Assembly: GCA_019694905.1 (NCBI GenBank)
Contig: JAIBBB010000012.1
Location: 1 to 32,598, forward strand
Direction of reading: 5' to 3'
DNA from: Cyclobacteriaceae bacterium
Lineage (GTDB): Bacteria > Bacteroidota > Bacteroidia > Cytophagales > Cyclobacteriaceae
Length of the DNA: 32,598 nucleotides
The position numbers and the translations under genes were made by a program. Below the pieces are notes generated by a model, which saw only the letters and a program-made list of their open reading frames with translations, did no database searches and was not told the DNA's origin. Of the stretch, positions 1-7,866 are shown in pieces (within the stretch, counting starts at the first letter, position 1; the number at the start of each line of letters is the position of its first letter).

Positions 1-1714
1 AGGCTGCAACCGCCGCACTCCAGCGGAAATCGTCTGAAGTCTGATCTGTCTTCAACTTCTTGTCTTCGAGGGTTTGCACGATGAGGCGGCTCTTGTCTTC
101 GTCAGGCTTTTTGTACCGGAATTTAACTGTCATCCATTCACTGCTGGTGCTGCGAACCTCCGGGCGTGCCACCGCCTGGTATTTGAGCGGGTCGACCAGT
201 TTTTCTTCTGCACCTACAGGTACAATTTCGTACAGAGCAGTCACCGTGTGACCTGAACCCAGTTCTCCGGCGTCCTTGCGGTCATTATTGAAGTCCTCAC
301 TTTTCAACATCCGGTTTTCATAGCCAATCAGGCGATAGGATTGGACGTGCGCAGGATTGAACTCGATTTGCAGTTTCACATCCTTGGCAATGGTGAAAAG
401 TGTTCCGCCAAATTCATTAACGAGCACTTTCTGCGCCTCGAGAATGTTGTCGATGTACGCATAGTTGCCGTTCCCTTTGTCGGCGAGGATTTCCATTTTG
501 GAATCCTTGTAGTTGCCCATGCCATAGCCGAGTACAGTCAGGAAGATGCCGTCTTTCCGCTTTTCGGTGATCAGCTTTTCCATGCTGCCGTCAGAAGATT
601 CGCCTACATTAAAGTCGCCGTCAGTAGCCAGGATGACCCGGTTGTTGCCGCCGGTCTTGAAGTTCCTTTTGGCGATCTCATAGGCAAGGCGGATACCGGC
701 ACCACCTGCTGTTGAACCACCCGCCTGCAGCCGATCCAGTGCATCCAGGATTTCTTCCTTGTTGGCACCGGAAGTAGATTCAAGCACTACACCCGCGGCG
801 CCAGCGTACACTACCATGGCTACCTGATCCTGTTCGCGCAGCTGGTCAACCAGCAGGCGGAAGGAGGCCTTCAGCAATGGCAATTTGTTCTCATCCTGCA
901 TAGACCCTGACACATCCACCAGAAAGACCAGGTTGGAGGGGGGCAGATTTTCAGTAGCGATCTTTTTTCCCTGCAGGCCGATGTGCACCAGTTGATGGTT
1001 GCGGTTCCACGGTGCTGCAGCCATTTCCAGGTAGATGGAGAAAGGATCCTCACCCTTGGGCTGGACATAGTCGTAGTCAAAGTAGTTGATCATTTCCTCA
1101 ATGCGCACAGCATCTTTCGGCGGACGCTGGCCCTGCGCGATAAACCGGCGCACGTTGCTGTACGACGCGGCATCGACATCGATGGAGAAAGTTGACAGCG
1201 GATCTTTCAAGGCATCGTGAAAATCCAACTCCTGAATACCGGCATATGTTTCCGTGTTTTCTTCCGGCACAGGCTGCGCCATCCTGTAGTTTCCGGACTC
1301 CCGTTCGGCCTTTTTGAACCGACGAGGACCTCCCTGACTGCCCTGAACCCCGGCGATTTTGCCCTGCATCGAGTCAGAGATACCAGCACCCGTAACAATC
1401 ACCTCGGACAGCGCCTTGACGTCGGTTTTCAACTCGACATTGATGACGTTGCTGATGCCGATTTCCACCGTTTCTGCGACATAGCCGATGAACGAGAACT
1501 GCAGCCGACCTTTTCGGTTTACTGTGATCTCATAATGGCCGTTTGCATCAGTGACTGTACCCTGCGACGATCCCACAAGGAGCACGTTGACACCTGGAAT
1601 CGGTTTGTGGTCGTCGGCTGCGGTGACAACCCCACTCAGGGTGCGGGTTTGAGCCCCTGCCCACAACGTGCCCGCGGCAACCATCACGAGCGTCAGGACC
1701 AATAGCTTTTTCAT
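1..1714 (-). CDS. Secreted von Willebrand factor A protein, YfbK-like (3' end cut by window)
   Basis: The minus-strand frame is open from an ATG at 1714 to the window edge, giving the first 571 residues. Residues 1-22 form a signal peptide (MKKLLVLTLVMVAAGTLWAG core). Residues 24-108 are a carboxypeptidase-regulatory-like beta-sandwich ending in SEVIVTG, a module usual at the front of SusC-type receptors. Residues about 165-250 match the conserved region before the vWA domain in YfbK proteins (TFSIDVDAASY). The vWA domain has a complete MIDAS metal site: D267-x-S269-x-S271, T335 and D365. After about 440 comes the YfbK/DUF3520-type C-terminal region. The role is unknown; such proteins are envelope-located and probably bind ligands. 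It is divergent from the sigma/anti-sigma pair, which suggests a shared regulon (inference). Confidence 0.9.
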   Translation of the reverse strand, partial: MKKLLVLTLVMVAAGTLWAGAQTRTLSGVVTAADDHKPIPGVNVLLVGSSQGTVTDANGHYEITVNRKGRLQFSFIGYVAETVEIGISNVINVELKTDVKALSEVIVTGAGISDSMQGKIAGVQGSQGGPRRFKKAERESGNYRMAQPVPEENTETYAGIQELDFHDALKDPLSTFSIDVDAASYSNVRRFIAQGQRPPKDAVRIEEMINYFDYDYVQPKGEDPFSIYLEMAAAPWNRNHQLVHIGLQGKKIATENLPPSNLVFLVDVSGSMQDENKLPLLKASFRLLVDQLREQDQVAMVVYAGAAGVVLESTSGANKEEILDALDRLQAGGSTAGGAGIRLAYEIAKRNFKTGGNNRVILATDGDFNVGESSDGSMEKLITEKRKDGIFLTVLGYGMGNYKDSKMEILADKGNGNYAYIDNILEAQKVLVNEFGGTLFTIAKDVKLQIEFNPAHVQSYRLIGYENRMLKSEDFNNDRKDAGELGSGHTVTALYEIVPVGAEEKLVDPLKYQAVARPEVRSTSSEWMTVKFRYKKPDEDKSRLIVQTLEDKKLKTDQTSDDFRWSAAVAA

Positions 1715-1772
1715 AATTTTTTGGATTTGAGTTTCCCTACAGATGCCGGAGCGGGAGCCATTCCACAAACGC

Positions 1773-1798
1773 TTTGGTTATTTTTTTTGCAATCTTTG
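1773..1798 (+). promoter_or_regulatory. Possible Bacteroidota-type promoter for the sigma factor gene
   Basis: TTTG at 1773-1776 and AATCTTTG at 1791-1798 resemble the -33 TTTG and -7 TAnnTTTG elements, with one mismatch in the -7 box. The spacing of 14 is shorter than the usual 17-23, so support is weak. The -7 box ends 10 bases before the ATG. The intergenic region 1715-1808 must also hold the divergent vWA promoter, for which I see no good match. Confidence 0.3.
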
Positions 1799-1808
1799 AA
1801 CAGTAAAC

Positions 1809-2369
1809 ATGACCCTGCGCAGCGATCAGCGAACAGATGAGGAATTGGTGCGGGCGTACCGTGAGTCTGCTGATTTGCAGGTGCTGGCTACGTTGTATAC
1901 CCGGTACACGTCACTGGTGTATGGCACCAGCCTGAAATATCTCAAAGACCGGGATGACGCGCGCGATGCGGTCATGCAATTGTATGAAAAGCTTGCGACC
2001 ACCCTGCTGGATCACCCGGTCGACAACTTCCGGAGCTGGCTATATGTTACCTGCAGAAACCATTGTCTGATGCAGCTGCGGGCTGCGAAAAGGGCACCCA
2101 AACAAGAAATCAGCCCTTTTCTTATGGAATCTGGGTTGGCCGCGCATCCTGAACCTGACCTCCGGCTCGAAGAAGACCTCTCCCGGCTGGAGAAGTGCAT
2201 GGAGACCCTGGTGCAGGAGCAACAGCAGTGCGTGCGTATGTTCTATCTGGATCAGAAGAGCTATGCGGAAGTTTCAGCAACAACGGGTTATGAACTGAAC
2301 CAGGTAAAGAGTTACATCCAGAACGGCAAGCGGAATCTCAAAATTTGTATGGAATCAAATGGATCGTGA
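1809..2369 (+). CDS. ECF-type RNA polymerase sigma factor (sigma-70 family)
   Basis: 186 residues, the usual ECF size. Region 2 lies at about residues 22-90 (YTRYTSLVYGTSLKYLKDRD, then WLYVTCRNHCL, the region 2.3/2.4 helix). Region 4 is at about 128-183 (QQCVRMFYLDQKSYAEV then QVKSYIQNGKRNLK, a helix-turn-helix that reads the -35/-33 element). There is no sigma 1.1 or sigma 3 domain. The last codons overlap the start of the next gene by 11 bases (ATG at 2359), so the two are translationally coupled, as expected for a sigma/anti-sigma pair. Targets cannot be read from the sequence; the divergent vWA gene is an obvious candidate. Confidence 0.93.
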   Translation: MTLRSDQRTDEELVRAYRESADLQVLATLYTRYTSLVYGTSLKYLKDRDDARDAVMQLYEKLATTLLDHPVDNFRSWLYVTCRNHCLMQLRAAKRAPKQEISPFLMESGLAAHPEPDLRLEEDLSRLEKCMETLVQEQQQCVRMFYLDQKSYAEVSATTGYELNQVKSYIQNGKRNLKICMESNGS

Positions 2370-3582
2370 TCAGGACGATATCAGGCGTTACCTCTCCGGT
2401 GAAATGACACCGGCGGAGCGGCATGCGTTGGAGCGTCGTGCACTGAACGATCCGTTCCTGCAGGATGCGATCGACGGTGCCAATGATTTTGCTGATGACT
2501 TCAGTGACGATGTAGAGGATCTCGATGCAGCTATCGTGCAACGCTCGAAGCCTGCCCGAGGGTTTTCATGGCGCATCGCTGCAGGCATCGCTGCTGTTGT
2601 CATGGTTGGCAGCTGGTTCTATTGGACGAACTCAGCGGACCAGGAGCAGCTTGCGCAGAACAACCCTGCCCCAGCAGCTGGGGTGGAGAATGACTCCATT
2701 GCGAAGGATGCAATTGATACCACCTCCTTGTCAAAGCCCCTGCTGGCATTGGAGCAACCCAGAGCCAGAGCGGGTAAGCCGTCCATTGCATCTGCCGGAC
2801 CTGAGGAAGAACGACTCAGGACCCATGCCGGAGGCGCCACTGACAGTGTGGCTGCCTTGCAACTTGCCGACGCTACACTTGCAGAAGAAGCGGAACCAGT
2901 ACCCGCACCCGAACAAGAGTTGGCAAGGGAGACAATCTCGTCCAAAATTCAGGGACTCCAAACGGCACCCTCTGTCAATCGCTCTTTCCGCGGGCGTGTG
3001 GTGGATGGCGAGGGAAAGCCTATTCCCGGGGTGACCGTCAAGGCAGCCCTCTCCGGTTTTGTCGCTGTTACCGATGCGGATGGAAACTACCAGGTGAATA
3101 CACCGACGAAGCAGGATTCACTGGTATTTTCTTACGTTGGGTTTGAAACACAAAAGAAGAAGGCTGACGTTGGCCGGTTTGGTTCGGTATTCATGAAGGA
3201 AGAGACAGCCACGCTGGGAGAGGTGGTGATCACGGGCAGGCGACCAGACGATGCGGACGTCGAGCGCGAACCCATTGTGCACCTGGCAGAGCCGGTGGGA
3301 GGCCTCAAGGCTTATAATGATTACCTGGAGAGCAACAAGCAGTATCCGCAGCAGGCGCTGCTCAACACGCTGGAGGGACGTGTAACGCTCCAATTCACCG
3401 TCGATGTGATGGGCGATGTGTCTGAATTTACTGTAGTGCGCAGCGTGGGTCATGGCTGCGATGAGGAAGTGATGCGGCTCGTGAAGGAGGGCCCTAAGTG
3501 GATGCCCACAACGGTAGACGATGAACCGGTCGAGAGCACTGTCAAAGTGCGACTCCGGTTTACCCTCCCCGGCAAAAAATAA
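2359..3582 (+). CDS. Membrane anti-sigma-like protein with carboxypeptidase-regulatory module and TonB C-terminal domain
   Basis: 407 residues in three parts. Residues 1-70 form a short cytoplasmic segment (RRYLSGEMTPAERHALER) typical of Bacteroidota anti-sigma proteins, which would hold the upstream sigma factor. One membrane helix spans about 72-89 (WRIAAGIAAVVMVGSWF). A low-complexity linker of about 120 residues follows. Residues about 209-290 are a carboxypeptidase-regulatory-like sandwich ending in GEVVITG, and about 318-403 are a TonB C-terminal domain (YPQQALL..GRVTLQFTV). The periplasmic half could therefore contact TonB-dependent receptors or partners and pass a signal to the sigma factor. 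It lacks an HxxxCxxC zinc motif, so it is not a ZAS-type anti-sigma. The coupled start and the layout are solid; anti-sigma activity is inferred. Confidence 0.85.
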   Translation: MDRDQDDIRRYLSGEMTPAERHALERRALNDPFLQDAIDGANDFADDFSDDVEDLDAAIVQRSKPARGFSWRIAAGIAAVVMVGSWFYWTNSADQEQLAQNNPAPAAGVENDSIAKDAIDTTSLSKPLLALEQPRARAGKPSIASAGPEEERLRTHAGGATDSVAALQLADATLAEEAEPVPAPEQELARETISSKIQGLQTAPSVNRSFRGRVVDGEGKPIPGVTVKAALSGFVAVTDADGNYQVNTPTKQDSLVFSYVGFETQKKKADVGRFGSVFMKEETATLGEVVITGRRPDDADVEREPIVHLAEPVGGLKAYNDYLESNKQYPQQALLNTLEGRVTLQFTVDVMGDVSEFTVVRSVGHGCDEEVMRLVKEGPKWMPTTVDDEPVESTVKVRLRFTLPGKK

Positions 3583-3662
3583 CCGCCCGGCCAGTCTGGC
3601 ACTTCCTAAGTTGGCATTTCTTGCTACTTTTAAGGATTATTGGTTCACAACCACACCATAAT

Positions 3663-5126
3663 ATGAATTTGTTCATCAAAAAACCGCTTGAAGCCCTGCT
3701 CGCTCAGGCAGGCGATTCTGAAAAGGGACTCAAGCGCACACTGGGTGCCGGAAACCTCATCGCACTTGGCATCGGCGCCATCATCGGCGCCGGTCTTTTT
3801 GTGCGCACCGCAGCCGCGGCAGGTGAAGCGGCCGGTCCCGCAGTCGTTGTGTCTTTCATCATCGCAGCCATTGGCTGTGCCTTCGCCGGTCTTTGCTATG
3901 CCGAGTTTGCCTCGATGATTCCCATTGCCGGCAGTGCTTATGCCTACGCGTATGTGACCATGGGCGAGTTCATGGCCTGGATTATCGGATGGGCGCTCGT
4001 GCTCGAGTATGCACTGGCCTCGGCCACGGTCTCCATCGCGTGGAGTGAATACCTCAACAACCTGGTCTTTGAATTGTCGGGGAAAAACATTCCCTATGAA
4101 TGGTGCCACTCGCCGTTCCAGACTTCCCTTGATGGCGTGTCGGGAATCGTGAATGTCCCTGCATTGTTTATCCTTGTGATTTTAACATTGGTGCTTATCA
4201 AAGGCACACAGGAGTCTGCGACCCTCAATGCGATCATCGTATTTATCAAAGTGTCGATTGTTCTGATCTTCATCGCCATCGGCTGGGGATTCATCAACGA
4301 CGCAAACTATACGCCCTTCACGATTCCCGCCGACATGCCCGGTCATGAGCCCTGGAACCGCCACGGCTGGTTTGGTGTGCTGGGTGGCGCAGGCATTGTG
4401 TTCTTTGCCTTCATCGGCTTTGACGCCGTGAGCACAGCGGCGCAGGAGGCAAAGAATCCCAAACGAGACATGCCCATTGGCATTCTCGGATCACTGGTGG
4501 TTTGTACAATCCTTTATGTCCTTTTCTCGCACGTACTCACAGGCGTTGCCAACTGGCAGGAATTTAAAGTGGCAGGCAAGGAAGCATCGGTAGCATATGC
4601 CATCAAGACCTACATGGCCGGATATGGCTGGCTCAGCACCTTGGTCACCATCGCCATTCTCGCGGGATTTTCATCGGTGATTCTTGTGATGCTACTCGGG
4701 CAGTCACGCGTATTCTATTCGATGTCCAAGGACGGACTCGTGCCTAAAGTCTTTTCTGAGTTGCATCCGAAGTTTCGGACACCCTTCAAGTCCAATGCAC
4801 TGCTTTTGATATTTGTGGGCCTGTTCGCCGGTCTTGTGCCGGGTGATGTAGCGGGTGACCTTACCAGCTTTGGTACCTTGTTTGCGTTTGTGCTGGTATG
4901 TGTGGGCATCTGGGTTTTGCGTGTGAAGAATCCTGATGCGGTGCGCCCTTTTGCTACACCGCTGGTGCCGCTTGTTCCCATCCTCGGCATGCTCATTTGT
5001 TCGGCCATGATTTTTTCACTGGGTCCGTACACGCTGATGGCTGCCGGCATCTGGATGGTGTTCGGTCTGATTATCTATTTCCTGTACAGCCGTCACAATA
5101 GCAATTTGCGGAAGGAAAGTAAATAG
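3663..5126 (+). CDS. APC-family amino acid permease (cationic amino acid transporter-like)
   Basis: 487 residues from the ATG at 3663 (MNLFIKKPLEALL). A longer frame begins at a TTG at 3621 but adds unconserved residues. The N-terminus carries the APC signature GAGNLIALGIGAIIGAGLFV in helix 1, the unwound glycine-rich substrate site. About 12 or more hydrophobic helices follow, including FFAFIGFDAVSTAAQEAKNP in helix 6, which is characteristic of the CAT subfamily. It should import amino acids with a proton or ion gradient across the inner membrane; the substrate cannot be fixed. It stands alone, 80 bases after the anti-sigma gene, and ends at a strong terminator. Confidence 0.92.
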   Translation: MNLFIKKPLEALLAQAGDSEKGLKRTLGAGNLIALGIGAIIGAGLFVRTAAAAGEAAGPAVVVSFIIAAIGCAFAGLCYAEFASMIPIAGSAYAYAYVTMGEFMAWIIGWALVLEYALASATVSIAWSEYLNNLVFELSGKNIPYEWCHSPFQTSLDGVSGIVNVPALFILVILTLVLIKGTQESATLNAIIVFIKVSIVLIFIAIGWGFINDANYTPFTIPADMPGHEPWNRHGWFGVLGGAGIVFFAFIGFDAVSTAAQEAKNPKRDMPIGILGSLVVCTILYVLFSHVLTGVANWQEFKVAGKEASVAYAIKTYMAGYGWLSTLVTIAILAGFSSVILVMLLGQSRVFYSMSKDGLVPKVFSELHPKFRTPFKSNALLLIFVGLFAGLVPGDVAGDLTSFGTLFAFVLVCVGIWVLRVKNPDAVRPFATPLVPLVPILGMLICSAMIFSLGPYTLMAAGIWMVFGLIIYFLYSRHNSNLRKESK

Positions 5127-5151
5127 CTTTAGCCCAAACAGAATTCACAAG

Positions 5152-5175
5152 GGCACTCCAACCGGAGTGCCTTTT
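5152..5175. terminator. Bidirectional intrinsic terminator
   Basis: GGCACTCC at 5152-5159 pairs perfectly with GGAGTGCC at 5164-5171 around an AACC loop, followed by TTTT and a T-rich stretch. It lies between the permease stop (5126) and the stop of the convergent lipoprotein gene (5180). An AA-rich stretch on the other side gives a partial T-run for the minus strand, so it may serve both. Confidence 0.85.
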
Positions 5176-5179
5176 CTGT

Positions 5180-5677
5180 TTACATCCCGTTTTCGGATTC
5201 GGATGTAATGGTGAGCACGTTGTTTTGCAGGTAGGTCTTGTATTTGCGCAGCGGGCGCCAGGCGGGTCCGCCGGTGGGGCTGCCGTCGGTAAAACTGAAA
5301 GCACTGTTGCAGCAAGGGTCACTCATGAACAGACTCGAGCCGTCGACGTTGACAGTTGCACAGGCTTCGTTGGGATGGTAACTGCAGTTCTTCTCGTAAA
5401 CCACAAAATTGGTCGAAGTGAGCCGGTAGATGATAATGCCCCGCACGCCGAGAGAGTGTTTGATGCCGTTGATCTTGAGGTCTGACAATTCAAGAAAGCC
5501 GCCGTCTACCTGCAGTTTCACATACTCCGGAAAGGTGAGGTTGATGGGGGCATCGGGAAAGATCGCCGAAGGAATGGGGTCATCGGTGAGGTCGCGGTTG
5601 CAGGACGCCAGATTCGCCAGCACTGCGACCGACGCGATGGCGAAAATGATACCCGTTACCGTGCTGGCAGTTTTCAT
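5180..5677 (-). CDS. Lipoprotein with a degenerate Rieske-like domain
   Basis: 165 residues. A signal peptide ends in a lipobox (LANLAS/C26), so it should be lipidated and exported. The second half resembles the Rieske cluster-binding fold: a C98-S-Y-H101 segment, then DPCCNSAF (residues 120-127) and DG..TGGPA.RPL..Y, which lines up with CPCHGSxF..xTG..xxGPA..PL..Y of true Rieske proteins. The second cysteine/histidine ligand pair is altered (C-x-x-H reads D-x-x-C), so a normal 2Fe-2S cluster is unlikely. Bacteroidota have a family of such proteins with unknown roles. It lies 58 bases downstream of pheS on the same strand. Confidence 0.8.
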   Translation of the reverse strand: MKTASTVTGIIFAIASVAVLANLASCNRDLTDDPIPSAIFPDAPINLTFPEYVKLQVDGGFLELSDLKINGIKHSLGVRGIIIYRLTSTNFVVYEKNCSYHPNEACATVNVDGSSLFMSDPCCNSAFSFTDGSPTGGPAWRPLRKYKTYLQNNVLTITSESENGM

Positions 5678-5735
5678 ACAGAATGTCTGACTACAACGTC
5701 GAACTTTTCCTGTTCGTATGCCCGGAGGTCCGACT

Positions 5736-6761
5736 TCAGATCACCGTGTGGAACTGACGAAGGAAACGGACGTCATTTTCGGAATACAGCCTCAGGTCGT
5801 TGACGCGATAGCGAAGTTGCGTCACCCGCTCAATGCCCATCCCGAAGGCAAAGCCGGTGTATTCTTCAGGATCAATACCACCATTGCGCAGCACGTTGGG
5901 ATGAACCATGCCGGAGCCGGCGATTTCAACCCAGCCGCTGTACTTGCATACATTGCATCCGGCGCCCTTACAGATCAAACAGGAGATATCGATTTCTGCG
6001 CTCGGTTCTGTGAATGGGAAGAACGACGGTCTGAAGCGAATGGCAATGTCTTTGCCATACATCTCTTTGGCGAAGTGATAGAGTGTCTGTTTGAGATCAG
6101 CGAATCCAACATTTTTGTCCACGTAGAGCCCCTCCACCTGATGGAAGAAGCAGTGTGCGCGGGCGGAGATAGCCTCATTACGGTAAACGCGGCCGGGCAT
6201 GCTGGAGCGAATGGGTGGCTTCTGGCGCTCCATGAGTCGCATCTGTACGTTGGATGTATGGGTGCGAAGCAACCAGTCCGGATTTTTCTGTACAAAGAAT
6301 GTATCCTGCATTTCCCGTGCGGGGTGGTTGGCCGGAAAGTTCAGCGCGGAGAAGTTGTGCCAGTCATCTTCGATCTCGGGGCCGTCCTCCACATTGAAAC
6401 CAAGCCGCTCAAAAATTTCAATAATTCTGCTGCGGGTTGCATTGAGGGGATGGAGGTTACCCACCTTGCCAGAGACGGAAGGAAGCGAAAGATCCGGCGC
6501 ATCCGACGCGCTGCTTCCTGCAGCAGCCAGTTGTTCTTCGGCGGCCCTGAATTTTGACTCTGCCAGTTGTTTAATTTCATTGAGCACTTTGCCCAGCGTT
6601 TTCTTCTCCTCAGGTGAGGCAGCCTTGAGCAGGTCAAACAATTCAGGAATGCTGCCCTTTTTTGACAGGAATTTCAGACGGAATGCTTCCAGGGCTGCCT
6701 TTTGGTCGAGCACATACTGTTGGATTTCATCGGCGATTGCCTTGGCTTTTTGCGAGAGCAT
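5736..6761 (-). CDS. pheS: Phenylalanine--tRNA ligase alpha subunit
   Basis: 341 residues, the normal length. The N-terminal coiled coil (about 1-90) binds tRNA-Phe. The catalytic class II core follows, with motif 2 around RVYRNEAISARAHCFFHQVE, the phenylalanine-pocket stretch RPSFFPFTEPSAEID, and motif 3 GFAFGMGIERVTQLRY near the C-terminus. A Cys-rich loop (CLICKGAGCNVC) precedes GWVEIAGSGMVHP. It charges tRNA-Phe together with PheT, which is not in the window. The start ATG at 6761 lies only 6 bases after the stop of the sugar-phosphate transferase gene, so the two are almost certainly co-transcribed. Confidence 0.98.
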   Translation of the reverse strand: MLSQKAKAIADEIQQYVLDQKAALEAFRLKFLSKKGSIPELFDLLKAASPEEKKTLGKVLNEIKQLAESKFRAAEEQLAAAGSSASDAPDLSLPSVSGKVGNLHPLNATRSRIIEIFERLGFNVEDGPEIEDDWHNFSALNFPANHPAREMQDTFFVQKNPDWLLRTHTSNVQMRLMERQKPPIRSSMPGRVYRNEAISARAHCFFHQVEGLYVDKNVGFADLKQTLYHFAKEMYGKDIAIRFRPSFFPFTEPSAEIDISCLICKGAGCNVCKYSGWVEIAGSGMVHPNVLRNGGIDPEEYTGFAFGMGIERVTQLRYRVNDLRLYSENDVRFLRQFHTVI

Positions 6762-6767
6762 GAGGAT

Positions 6768-7820
6768 TTAATTTGCAGTGAGTGATTTTTTGAACTTGAT
6801 TTTTCCGACAAGGAAACCGAACAGCGCCGCTGAAACCACAATCGCAGGTATCAGCCATTTGTCAGAATAGTCCCTGCATACCCATGCCAGCACAACGAAG
6901 ATTGTACTGACGGCAGCGAGGATCAGTGCGGTTTCACCATGGGTATACCCGTTGCCCATCAAGGCATGATGGATGTGACTTTTGTCAGCCTTGAATGGCG
7001 ATTGTCCGCGGGAAAGCCGCAGGATAATGATGCGAAGCGTATCAGTAAGCGGCACGATGATGAAACTGGCTGCAGTAGCGATAGGAGCATTGTATTGCCA
7101 GGGATTTTCATCGGGCAGACCGGCATTGACATTCATAAATCGAATGGCGAGAATTGACAACATCATGCCAATCACCATGGCGCCTGTGTCGCCCATGAAG
7201 ATCACGGCGGGTTGCCAGTTGTAGATCAGGAAAGCCAGAATACCTCCGATCAACGAAAAGCACATCATGGAGAACACGAGGTCGTCCACGGCATAAAACC
7301 AGATTCCAAAGGCGCCGAGTGCCACCAACCCCACACTTCCTGCCAGTCCGTCAAGTCCATCAATCAGATTGAAGGCGTTTGTAATGATGACAATGGAGAA
7401 TCCCGTGAGGCCATAGCTAACCCAGGCGGGCAGGGTTTCAATCCCCAGCAAGCCATAAAACGAATCAATGCGGACGGTGGAGATGCACAGCACGGCAATG
7501 GCCACAAGCTGACCAAACAACTTGTGTGTGGCCTTGAATGGAACGACGTCGTCGCGGACGCCTATGAGGAACACCAGGAAAAGGCTGGCGAGTATGTACC
7601 GCATGTTATCCCAGTGGCTGAAGTCCATGAATACCAGCGTTGAGAGCATGAATCCGGCAAAGATGGCAATGCCTCCAAGGGAGGGGGTAGAGACTTTGTG
7701 GACCTTTCTGCTGTCAGGCGCATCGAGAATCTTATTGCGCATCATATACCGGATGATGAGCGGCAACACCACGAAGGCGATCAGGAAAGAGGTAACACTG
7801 GATGCCAGATTTACAGCCAT
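6768..7820 (-). CDS. WecA/MraY-family undecaprenyl-phosphate sugar-1-phosphate transferase
   Basis: 350 residues from the ATG at 7820. A frame extends to a TTG at 7838, but that TTG is part of the -7 promoter box, so the ATG is preferred. It is a polytopic inner-membrane enzyme with family landmarks: GVRDDV (Mg-binding Asp pair), NAFNLIDGLDGLAG, FMGDTGA and the cytoplasmic KSHIHH histidine motif. The His motif and lack of muropeptide-type features favour the WecA (GlcNAc-1-P) branch over true MraY. It would transfer a sugar-1-phosphate from a UDP-sugar to undecaprenyl phosphate, starting O-antigen-like repeat units for the nearby flippase and polymerases. pheS follows 6 bases downstream. Confidence 0.9.
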   Translation of the reverse strand: MAVNLASSVTSFLIAFVVLPLIIRYMMRNKILDAPDSRKVHKVSTPSLGGIAIFAGFMLSTLVFMDFSHWDNMRYILASLFLVFLIGVRDDVVPFKATHKLFGQLVAIAVLCISTVRIDSFYGLLGIETLPAWVSYGLTGFSIVIITNAFNLIDGLDGLAGSVGLVALGAFGIWFYAVDDLVFSMMCFSLIGGILAFLIYNWQPAVIFMGDTGAMVIGMMLSILAIRFMNVNAGLPDENPWQYNAPIATAASFIIVPLTDTLRIIILRLSRGQSPFKADKSHIHHALMGNGYTHGETALILAAVSTIFVVLAWVCRDYSDKWLIPAIVVSAALFGFLVGKIKFKKSLTAN

Positions 7821-7835
7821 AGATGCAGCAACCAG

Positions 7836-7866
7836 CAAATTTAGCCTTTATTAGGCCTCGTTCAAA
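7836..7866 (-). promoter_or_regulatory. Promoter of the WecA-like gene / pheS operon
   Basis: On the minus strand TTTG (7866-7863) is followed after 19 bases by TAAATTTG (7843-7836). Both match the Bacteroidota -33/-7 consensus exactly, with ideal spacing. The expected transcription start is near 7832, leaving a leader of about 12 bases before the ATG at 7820. The -33 element overlaps the stop codon of the upstream ligase gene. Confidence 0.75.

Noticed and set aside
3621..3662. TTG-started N-terminal extension of the permease
   Set aside because: The ATG at 3663 gives the normal family length. The same reasoning applies to TTG extensions at 15529, 22992 and 31770.
5718..6557. 279-codon plus-strand open frame inside pheS
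   Set aside because: It is antisense to the well-conserved PheS catalytic core and shows no protein-like features. The same applies to long antisense frames at 9508-10281 and 30843-31568.
6768..7820. True MraY (peptidoglycan)
   Set aside because: No mur/fts neighbours; the KSHIHH-type loop and length fit WecA-type enzymes better.
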